A stretch of DNA of 11,650 nt from Oligoflexus sp. (lineage in GTDB: Bacteria > Bdellovibrionota_B > Oligoflexia > Oligoflexales > Oligoflexaceae): the NCBI GenBank assembly GCA_030151925.1, contig JASLCY010000131.1:1-11650 (forward strand), read 5' to 3'. The position numbers and the translations under genes are program-made. Below, piece after piece: positions 6,751 through 11,650 of the stretch. The first letter of the stretch is position 1. The number at the start of each line of letters is the position of its first letter. Under the pieces are notes generated by a model, which saw only the letters and a program-made list of their open reading frames with translations, was not told the origin of the DNA and made no database searches.

Positions 6751-6782
6751 AAATGGCCGCGGGAAATCCCGCGGCCATTTTT
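6751..6782. terminator. Bidirectional Rho-independent terminator
   Basis: A perfect 13-bp stem (6751-6763 with 6768-6780) closes on a four-base AAAT loop. On the plus strand it ends in ATTTTTC, and on the minus strand in TTTCTTTTTC. It sits between the stop codons of two converging genes (6745 and 6818) and should terminate both the cysteine-rich gene and the sigma/anti-sigma/S41 operon. Confidence 0.93.
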
Positions 6783-6817
6783 CACTACGAATGAGACCTC
6801 CTCTCGCCGAGAAGGAT

Positions 6818-8071
6818 CTAGCGCTTCATCTTCAGGATATGATCGGCCGCCTCCAGCTGCGGATCGGATCCAAGCAGTTTCTCGGGCGCATCGTCGAACG
6901 CGTTGCGTATCATCGCCTGCTCGTTGCCCTGCACCACGATATCGGGTTCCAGCCCCTTGCCGGTCAAGTCTTGGCCGTTCGGCGGCAGGAAGGTCGCGAT
7001 CGTATACTTCACCGCGTATTTGTTCGGCAGCTCGTCGATGCGCTGCGCGCTCCACTTGCCGAAGGTGTGGGTGCCGATGGTCGTCGCGCCGGCGCTCATC
7101 TTCAAGGCGCCCGCCATGATCTCGGCTCCCGATTTCGTGGCTCCGCTGATCAGGACCGCGAGCGGCACGTTTTTCAGGACCGGCTCCTCGGTCGCCGTGA
7201 TCGTCTCCGTCTCGGGGCCGCGCTTGATCATCTTCACGAGGGTCTTGCCCTTCGCGAAGAAGGGTTTCATGCTATCGACGCTGCTCTCGAACAGGCCGCC
7301 CTCGTTCATGCGGAGGTCGACGATCAGGCCTTTGAGGTTCTGCCCTTGGAGCGCCGCGAGTTGCTTCCTCACTTCCGCGGGCGTCGACTGGTTGAAGCTG
7401 CTGATCACCATCCAGCCGACTCCGTCCTTGAGCACGCGGCTCTTGACGGTTTGGATCACCAGCGGCGCGCGCTTCAGGGTGAATTCCTTGATCTGCTCGT
7501 CATGGAGCAGGCTGACCTTGATCTCGGTGCCCTCTTTGCCGCGAATCGCATAGACCACGTCGCGCAGCTGTTTGCCGCGATAACTCCGGCCGTCGATCTT
7601 GAGGATCTGATCGCCCGCGGCGATGCCCGCTTTCGCGGCCGAAGTCCCTGGGAGGACGCCGGCGACTTCCGCATAACCCGTCACTTCATTGAAATTCACC
7701 TGCAGGCCGACGCCGACCACCTTGCCTTCGATGTCTTCGCTGAGCTCGCGATATTCGCCGGGGCTCAGCAGCGTGTTCCACGCGCCCATGGAAGGATCGA
7801 TCTGCGACAGCATCCCATGCACCGCCGCGCGGTAGAGATCGTCTTCGGTCAAGCCCTTGTCGTAGTAGTTCTTGAGCAGCTCTTTCTTCACGAGCTCGAA
7901 GGCCTCGGAGCCCTTCTTGAAGGGTTCATGCGGTTTGTTCCGCCAATCCGCGAAGGACTGCTCCTCGGAGCCGGCGGGCGCCTTCGCGCTTTTGGTGTCG
8001 CCGGCCTGGCTCGAAGCGGCGATGAGCAGAAGGAGAGGCAGAGCAACAAGACGTTTGTTAAACCGTATCAT
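6818..8071 (-). CDS. Exported S41 (C-terminal processing) peptidase with PDZ domain
   Basis: This is a 417-residue periplasmic serine protease of the CtpA/CtpB type. From the N-terminus it has a signal peptide (cleaved near SQA-GD, about residue 23), a helical N-terminal region, a PDZ domain (about 115-190, GVGLQVNF...VLPGTSAAKAGIAAGDQILKIDG split over two strands), then the catalytic core with GLIVDLRMNEGG. The nucleophile is Ser314 in KSGAE, and the base Lys339 in TFGK lies exactly 25 residues later, as in CtpB-type enzymes; Gln343 completes the Ser-Lys-Gln triad. The usual GKG is GKW and NPGG is NEGG. It ends with GLEPDIVV and DPQLEAA, normal for the family. GAGG lies six bases before ATG 8071; another in-frame ATG at 8083 has a weaker site. 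It is the last gene of the sigma/anti-sigma operon. Confidence 0.92.
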   Translation of the reverse strand: MIRFNKRLVALPLLLLIAASSQAGDTKSAKAPAGSEEQSFADWRNKPHEPFKKGSEAFELVKKELLKNYYDKGLTEDDLYRAAVHGMLSQIDPSMGAWNTLLSPGEYRELSEDIEGKVVGVGLQVNFNEVTGYAEVAGVLPGTSAAKAGIAAGDQILKIDGRSYRGKQLRDVVYAIRGKEGTEIKVSLLHDEQIKEFTLKRAPLVIQTVKSRVLKDGVGWMVISSFNQSTPAEVRKQLAALQGQNLKGLIVDLRMNEGGLFESSVDSMKPFFAKGKTLVKMIKRGPETETITATEEPVLKNVPLAVLISGATKSGAEIMAGALKMSAGATTIGTHTFGKWSAQRIDELPNKYAVKYTIATFLPPNGQDLTGKGLEPDIVVQGNEQAMIRNAFDDAPEKLLGSDPQLEAADHILKMKR

Positions 8072-8090
8072 CAAAGACCTCATCTTCACT

Positions 8091-8534
8091 TCATAGGATG
8101 TTGATATGCTCAGGGCTGAGGCGCCCCGTGTCCACGGATTCATCCAGCGTATGGACCCGCATCGTGTCCGGATGCGTTCCCCTGGTCTCGGCGCTCGGCA
8201 CCCAACGCGTCAGCAAAAGGAAGAGCAGGGCCGCGGCTGCGAGCATGCCCGCCGCGATCAAACGCCCCTTGTGCTCGTGTATCCACAGGCGGCTCTCCTC
8301 GGGCAGTATCCTCTGCCGGAACGCCTCGAATTCCTGCAAGACGCCGAGACGCGTCTTCGCGGACGGCAGGATCGCCGCCGATGATTGGCCGTCGATATCG
8401 CGTTTCAGGGCGAAGTATTCCCAAAGGCATTCGGGACATTGGGCTAAGTGATGCTCAACAGCGTCCCTATCGGCCTCATCGATGACTCCGAATTGGAAGT
8501 CGATGACCTTCTCCGCGCTTATTTTGCAATCCAT
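8091..8534 (-). CDS. Membrane zinc-finger anti-sigma factor (ZAS type)
   Basis: This is a 147-residue single-pass membrane protein. The N-terminal domain carries the anti-sigma zinc motif HxxxCxxC (His29, Cys33, Cys36; HLAQCPEC), with Cys3 or another N-terminal residue as possible fourth ligand. A helical linker leads to one membrane helix (about 92-112), then a short periplasmic tail of about 35 residues. Its start overlaps the end of the sigma gene by 16 bases, and its stop (8091-8093) lies 19 bases before the ATG of the S41 gene. Such proteins hold a cognate ECF sigma factor inactive at the membrane until the periplasmic part is altered. The position of an exported protease directly downstream suggests that this tail, or a partner, is its substrate; that link is inference. 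Confidence 0.9.
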   Translation of the reverse strand: MDCKISAEKVIDFQFGVIDEADRDAVEHHLAQCPECLWEYFALKRDIDGQSSAAILPSAKTRLGVLQEFEAFRQRILPEESRLWIHEHKGRLIAAGMLAAAALLFLLLTRWVPSAETRGTHPDTMRVHTLDESVDTGRLSPEHINIL

Positions 8535-9052
8535 TCACTCACATCCTTTCGCAACTGGGCCATCATCTTGTGGATACGGGATTTGATCGTGCCCACCGGG
8601 ACGCCCACGATTTCAGACATCTCTTCGTAACTCTTGCCCTCACGCCTGAGCTGATACACCTGCCGCAGCGGCTCATGAAGGTTCTGCGCCGTAGAATCAA
8701 GGCGCTTAAGGTCCTCCGGCGTCGGTTCGGACTCGGCTTCCGGGTTTTTGTCTTCGTGTTGGTAAGAGACCAGCGCGAGGGATTCGCGACGCCGCGAGCG
8801 CAGTTGGTTCAAGCACTTGTGATGGGCGACCTTAAAGAGCCAGGGACCGAGGCCGTTCTCGAGCGCCTTCAGCTCGGGCCCTTTGAATATCGCGAGCATC
8901 GTTTCTTGAAAGACTTCTTCGGCTTCCTGCCGTTGATTGAGCTGCCGCAGGATGTACGCGTAAAGAGGCCGCTCGTACTTCTCGTAGACCTTTTGAAAGG
9001 CTTCAGAAGATCCCTTGCGTATGTGGCGGTACAGCGCCTCGTCGGATTCCAT
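8519..9052 (-). CDS. ECF-type RNA polymerase sigma factor
   Basis: This is a 177-residue sigma-70 family protein with the two-domain ECF layout. Region 2 (about 10-90) contains YERPLYAYILRQLNQRQEAEEVFQETML and the DNA-melting/-10 segment ending WLFKVAHHKCLNQLRSRRR. A poorly conserved acidic linker (about 97-118) follows. Region 4 (about 122-170) is EPLRQVYQLRREGKSYEEMSEIVGVPVGTIKSRIHKMMAQLRK, the helix-turn-helix that reads the -35 element, written here in two parts of one segment. The ATG at 9052 has AAAGG six bases upstream. It is the first gene of the operon with its anti-sigma factor (16-base overlap) and the S41 protease. It probably activates its own operon along with envelope genes; no promoter of that type could be shown. 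Confidence 0.95.
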   Translation of the reverse strand: MESDEALYRHIRKGSSEAFQKVYEKYERPLYAYILRQLNQRQEAEEVFQETMLAIFKGPELKALENGLGPWLFKVAHHKCLNQLRSRRRESLALVSYQHEDKNPEAESEPTPEDLKRLDSTAQNLHEPLRQVYQLRREGKSYEEMSEIVGVPVGTIKSRIHKMMAQLRKDVSEWIAK

Positions 9053-9080
9053 GACGGCCTTTCATGTCTCGATTCCCTCT

Positions 9081-9086
9081 CTTATA
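9081..9086 (-). promoter_or_regulatory. Possible -10 element of the sigma operon
   Basis: On the minus strand TATAAG matches 5 of 6 bases of the -10 consensus and would start transcription about 20-25 bases before the sigma gene. No convincing -35 lies 16-18 bases upstream, so recognition may depend on another factor or on the ECF sigma itself. Confidence 0.35.
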
Positions 9087-9128
9087 AATCACCGCTCCCT
9101 GGCTCTTGTTCATTTTTTTCTTAAGTTT

Positions 9129-9144
9129 TTTTCATCCATGAAAA
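9129..9144. repeat. Inverted repeat upstream of the sigma operon, possible operator
   Basis: TTTTCAT-CC-ATGAAAA is a perfect 7-bp inverted repeat around two bases, in a T-rich stretch 77 bases before the sigma start codon. Its symmetry and position fit a dimer-binding site, but AT-rich sequence yields such repeats easily. Confidence 0.35.
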
Positions 9145-9191
9145 CAAACTGTTACAGACTTCTTTCCACGCCTTTTAGACCGAACGAAGCC

Positions 9192-9359
9192 CTAACCCAC
9201 TTTTCGCTGGGGTCTATGCCTCACCAGATAAGGCCGCTCGGGGACCCTTTTCACGCCCATCCGATTCAAGGCGGCGTCCTGCGCTGCGTAGTCGCGGGCG
9301 ACCGCCATCACGTGGAGGGCGAGGATCTGGATGACGAAAAAGAACATGAGATAGTTCAT
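9192..9359 (-). CDS. 55-residue single-helix membrane protein
   Basis: The protein begins MNYLMFFFVIQILALHVMAV, a single membrane helix or uncleaved signal anchor (about 3-21). A charged tail follows (ARDYAAQDAALNRMGVKR..., ending RPQRKVG). AGGAGAAGG lies just before the ATG at 9359 and fixes this start; an in-frame ATG at 9389 is possible but its GAGG is only four bases away. It lies between the lectin gene terminator and the sigma operon on the same strand, 139 bases before the sigma start. No family was recognised. The clean hydrophobic-then-charged pattern and the strong ribosome site are the reasons to call it a gene. Confidence 0.55.
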   Translation of the reverse strand: MNYLMFFFVIQILALHVMAVARDYAAQDAALNRMGVKRVPERPYLVRHRPQRKVG

Positions 9360-9427
9360 AAGCCTTCTCCTGACCGAGAGCTTCACCATGAAGCCTCATA
9401 AGGAAAAGCACCGGAGGGGCCCGAAAG

Positions 9428-9442
9428 TTCGCGTGGCGCGAA
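9428..9442. repeat. Short inverted repeat before the 55-residue gene
   Basis: TTCGCG-TGG-CGCGAA is a perfect 6-bp inverted repeat around three bases. It lies between the terminator at 9457-9493 and the start of the small membrane gene, where that gene's promoter should be. It could be an operator or a minor hairpin. Confidence 0.3.
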
Positions 9443-9456
9443 AAATATCTTAGGGC

Positions 9457-9493
9457 GAAAAGAAACCCGCCTGGACGGGCGTCCAGACGGGTT
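9457..9493 (-). terminator. Rho-independent terminator of the lectin gene
   Basis: AACCCGCCTGGAC (9464-9476) pairs with GTCCAGACGGGTT (9481-9493), 12 of 13 positions, around a GGGC loop. On the minus strand a T run (TTTCTTTTC) follows. It lies 38 bases past the stop codon at 9532. Confidence 0.88.
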
Positions 9494-9531
9494 CATGAAG
9501 TTATCCGATCGAAACAATCGCTGGGCTTCAA

Positions 9532-11121
9532 TTATTGTCTATTGAAGATCCAGTCTTGGTTAGAATTATTGATCTGGCAGTCCCACTGTTGAACGCGAGC
9601 GCCATCCGCCGCCGAGCCGCTGTCGAGGTCGAGGCATTTGCTGTCGTGGTTGAAACGAACCGCGTAGCTGCCGTTGCCCGAAGGGATGAGCGTAAGGTTC
9701 TGCTGAGGAGCGTTCTGATCATCCCACTGGATGATGTTCGCGCCGTTCGCAGCCGAAGCGGCCTCAACCGAAACGAAGCGACCCGATTGCAGACCCTGGA
9801 GAGCGTAGACGCCTCCGCCGCGGTGGATCAGGCGGAATTTTTGGTGAGGTTCGCCGGTGCAAGACCACTGTTGAAGGCGAACGCCGTTGTCGAGGCCGTG
9901 ATCGAACACGTCGAGGCATTTGCCGGTGTTACGGGGTTTGATCTGATAGATCGCGCCCGGTACGAGAGGCTCTTGAGCCTTGCGGATGTACCATTTCTGG
10001 TTAGCTCCGTTGAGGCATTCCCATTGATGGACGCGCGCGCCGTTGACGAGGCTCACGTCGCTCACGTCGAGGCATTTGTTGCTGTGGCGGAAACGCACGA
10101 GATAAGAACCGTCGGTGCTCTTCTCGAAGATGAGTTTCTGGTTATCCGCGTTCTGCGCGTCCCACTGGATGACGGCGGCGCCGTTATCCTGGAGCGAGCT
10201 GTCCACGCTGATGGTCTTGCCCGATTGAACGGCGACGAGCGAGTAACGCGCGTCCGGGTTGGTGACGAGGCGGAATTTTTGGTGAGGTTCGCCGGTACAA
10301 GCCCATTGTTGCAGAGGCACGCCATTGCCCAGGCCGTGATCGAGGACGTCGAGGCAGAGGCCGCTATTGACAGAGACGAGGTTATACTCTTGGCCAACGG
10401 TCAGATCGATAGGAGTGGGCATGGGATCAGGCTGCGGATCGGGAGTCGGAGTCGGCGGCGTCTGACCGCACTTACGATAGACGAGACCGAACAGCTGAGT
10501 GAGCTCGCCGTCGACCGTATCGTTCGTGATGAGGCCTTGGACGTCGGCCGCGGCGCCCGAGAGCTTCGTGAGACGGATCGAAGGGTTGATGGTCAACGCG
10601 CGATCCACGTTACAGGGCGACCAGGTATCCGGGATGTAAACCGAGCTCAGGCCGACTTTATCGGTGTAGACGAAGTCTTTGGTGAGAGGGCCCGTGGCGG
10701 TCGCCTGGAAGCGGCCCGTCTCGCCCGTGCCTTGGAAGAAGTATTCGGTGGTGTGGTCGGCGCGGACTTTATCGCCGAGATCCATGAAACCGCGGTAGTT
10801 GAAGGAACCGATGCTGTATTGGAAGCCCGCTGGGATGTTCAGGGTCAGGGTGATCGAACAGTTCTTGCGTGCTTCGGAAAGAGGGAGGCCGGGACCGATC
10901 TCAGCCACGAATTCCGAGAAGGCGAGCGTGAAGGCTCTTCTGTCCGGCGAGAGGTTTATCGAATAGGTCGAAGCATCGCTGCAACCGCTGCCGATCGCGT
11001 TGATGCTCTTAATATAGATCTGATTCAGATCGGGCTGATCGTCGGCTCGAGCTATCGTCGACAAAAACAAAGGAGCGGAGGCCGCGAAGATCGCGGGAAC
11101 TAGAAAATTCCTGAACTGCAT
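9532..11121 (-). CDS. Secreted DUF4360 protein with two ricin-type beta-trefoil lectin domains
   Basis: This is a 529-residue exported protein. The signal peptide is residues 1-26 (cleavage ARA-DD). Residues about 30-218 match DUF4360 from memory: GSGC near 44-47, FSEFVAEIGPGLPLSEARKNC (split over two strands), NIPAGFQYSIGSFNYRGF, a GPLTKDF turn, SPC at 168-170, and a final cysteine at 218, with four cysteines in all. A Pro/Thr-rich linker (221-240) follows. Two ricin B-type trefoils come next (about 242-379 and 386-529), each with three repeats carrying C-L-D-V and QQW/QKF-type marks. The Q-x-W/F/L ends lie at 281-283, 328-330 and 375-377, then 427-429, 474-476 and 522-524. These domains bind sugars, so the protein probably sticks to glycans outside the cell. 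AAAGG precedes the ATG. The DUF4360 role is unknown. Confidence 0.9.
   Translation of the reverse strand: MQFRNFLVPAIFAASAPLFLSTIARADDQPDLNQIYIKSINAIGSGCSDASTYSINLSPDRRAFTLAFSEFVAEIGPGLPLSEARKNCSITLTLNIPAGFQYSIGSFNYRGFMDLGDKVRADHTTEYFFQGTGETGRFQATATGPLTKDFVYTDKVGLSSVYIPDTWSPCNVDRALTINPSIRLTKLSGAAADVQGLITNDTVDGELTQLFGLVYRKCGQTPPTPTPDPQPDPMPTPIDLTVGQEYNLVSVNSGLCLDVLDHGLGNGVPLQQWACTGEPHQKFRLVTNPDARYSLVAVQSGKTISVDSSLQDNGAAVIQWDAQNADNQKLIFEKSTDGSYLVRFRHSNKCLDVSDVSLVNGARVHQWECLNGANQKWYIRKAQEPLVPGAIYQIKPRNTGKCLDVFDHGLDNGVRLQQWSCTGEPHQKFRLIHRGGGVYALQGLQSGRFVSVEAASAANGANIIQWDDQNAPQQNLTLIPSGNGSYAVRFNHDSKCLDLDSGSAADGARVQQWDCQINNSNQDWIFNRQ
9831..10296. repeat. Duplicated lectin-domain DNA (identical 28-base segments)
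   Basis: The segments 9831-9858 and 10269-10296 are identical over 28 bases, 438 bases (146 codons) apart, at the same place in the two trefoils (GEPHQKFRL region). A second shared piece of 16 bases occurs at 9907-9922 and 10063-10078. This shows that the trefoils arose by tandem duplication and have been kept alike at DNA level at these points. Confidence 0.85.
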
Positions 11122-11384
11122 GAGACGGACCTTTCCAACAAAAATACGAGGTGATGATCAATTTCCAACGTTTGTTTGAACGTGTCTGTGTCATTGCACG
11201 GCTTGTGCCAAGCTCTCATGAATTCTTCACGAGAATGGAAATCAGTCTCTAGCCCTTGATGTTGCTGAAAAATTTTTTCGCCGTAGCGACGTCTGTGCGG
11301 ATTTTTCCCCAAGAAACCTGAGAATTGCGACATATCTCCGGCCCTGAGATCCGATAAGATGAAAAAGATTTGCAAAGGTGGGGC
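11122..11384. other. Intergenic region between the lectin and DUF962 genes
   Basis: About 263 bases. It holds the tentative lectin promoter near its left end. The rest shows no strong hairpin terminator after the DUF962 stop at 11385. A short GCAC-GGCTT-GTGC inverted repeat near 11196 is too small to interpret. The open frame through here (11100-11375) has no protein-like pattern. Confidence 0.45.
11141..11168 (-). promoter_or_regulatory. Likely promoter of the DUF4360-lectin gene
   Basis: On the minus strand TTGGAA (11163-11168) and TATTTT (11141-11146), 16 bases apart, each match 4 of 6 consensus bases. The start site would lie about 15 bases before ATG 11121, leaving room for AAAGG but only a short leader. 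Treat as tentative. Confidence 0.4.
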
Positions 11385-11650
11385 TCAATCCAGCCCGTGG
11401 GACGATCCGATATTATGTTTCTTGAGTTCCGGAGCCAGACGGCCGGTCAGCATCAAACCAAACATGTGAAAATCGCCGATAAGCGATAACCACGGATGGC
11501 GGAACGTGGCGGGCCTGTTCTTCTCCACAAAGAAGTGGCTGGTCCAGGCGAAGGCATAACCGGCCAGCGGCATCAGCGCCCACCAATAAGGCGAACGGAT
11601 AAAGCCGAGCGCGGCGCAGGCCAGAACGCCCAGCGTGCCGATGAAATGAA
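11385..11650 (-). CDS. Mpo1-like (DUF962) membrane protein, C-terminal part
   Basis: The frame stays open to the right edge, so the N-terminus is missing; about 88 residues are visible. The order of marks is that of the DUF962/Mpo1-like family: HFIGT near the cut end, a hydrophobic helix (LGVLACAALGF), then PLAGYAFAWTSHFFVEKNRPATF, here split at the helix end, then HPWLSLIGDFHMFGLMLTGRL. The HFxEKNRPATF and GDFxM motifs, with conserved His residues, are those of the yeast Mpo1 dioxygenase family, which takes part in fatty-acid alpha-oxidation. Bacterial single-domain members are about 100 residues long, so only about a dozen residues should be missing. Bacterial function is not established. 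An internal ATG at 11573 is not the start, because the family motif HFIGT lies upstream of it. Confidence 0.88.
   Translation of the reverse strand, partial: HFIGTLGVLACAALGFIRSPYWWALMPLAGYAFAWTSHFFVEKNRPATFRHPWLSLIGDFHMFGLMLTGRLAPELKKHNIGSSHGLD

Noticed and set aside
6791..8104. Long open frame (437 codons) on the plus strand opposite the S41 protease
   Set aside because: Low-complexity His/Leu/Ala/Arg product with no family pattern; the minus-strand gene has a full S41 catalytic domain.
9138..9401. Possible plus-strand gene starting at ATG 9138
   Set aside because: No ribosome site fits and the product is irregular; the 55-residue minus-strand gene explains the region better.
9535..11103. 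Long open frame (522 codons) on the plus strand opposite the lectin gene
   Set aside because: Its repetitive Val/Glu/Ala/Arg product merely mirrors the lectin repeats. It lacks a ribosome site and a signal; the opposite strand encodes clear DUF4360 and ricin domains.
11100..11375. Minus-strand open frame of 91 codons upstream of the lectin gene
   Set aside because: It overlaps the lectin start in another frame and covers its promoter; no ribosome site or protein-like pattern.
1..11650. CRISPR arrays, insertion sequences, tRNA or rRNA genes
   Set aside because: Reading both strands showed no regular spaced repeats, no transposase-like frame with terminal repeats and no tRNA- or rRNA-like segments.

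Overview
The window (GC-rich, roughly mid-to-high 50s % by eye) is densely coded chromosome from a Gram-negative bacterium. A lipoprotein, Sec-exported proteins, an ECF sigma/anti-sigma pair and several envelope proteins support this. The mix of secreted DUF4360 and ricin-type lectin domains, a pore-former-like (MACPF-like) lipoprotein and exported peptidases is most like the Bdellovibrionota/Oligoflexia or myxobacterial-type lineages. That placement is inference, since no rRNA or other phylogenetic marker is present.

Layout. (1) 1-1230, plus strand: a translationally coupled run of the C-terminal part of an M14-type zinc carboxypeptidase, a five-helix membrane protein, and a 41-residue single-helix protein. 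They are joined by 1- and 4-base overlaps. (2) 1203-3852, minus strand: an aldo/keto reductase of the YdbC/PdxI type and an AraC-family regulator overlap by 4 bases. Downstream of them lies an HtpX-like M48 protein that has lost all three zinc ligands. (3) 3908-6314, minus strand: a 547-residue exported protein, probably a lipoprotein, with a MACPF-like core and a C-terminal beta/gamma-crystallin-like domain, with its own promoter and terminator; upstream of it is a one-domain EamA transporter. (4) 6422-6745, plus strand: a small secreted six-cysteine protein, ending at a perfect 13-bp hairpin that can terminate both strands. (5) 6818-9052, minus strand: a compact operon of an ECF sigma factor, a membrane zinc-finger anti-sigma factor and an exported S41 PDZ peptidase with an intact Ser-Lys-Gln triad. 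(6) 9192-9359, minus strand: a 55-residue membrane protein. (7) 9457-11121, minus strand: a secreted DUF4360 protein with two ricin-type beta-trefoils and its own terminator. (8) 11385-11650, minus strand: the C-terminal part of an Mpo1-like (DUF962) membrane protein, cut by the window edge.

How they fit together. Most genes act in or beyond the cell envelope. The sigma/anti-sigma/S41 operon looks like an envelope-signalling module with a dedicated periplasmic protease. The MACPF-like lipoprotein and the lectin protein look like surface or secreted effectors that bind or perturb other surfaces. The reductase and AraC regulator form a separate metabolic unit. No mobile element, CRISPR array, tRNA or rRNA gene was seen.
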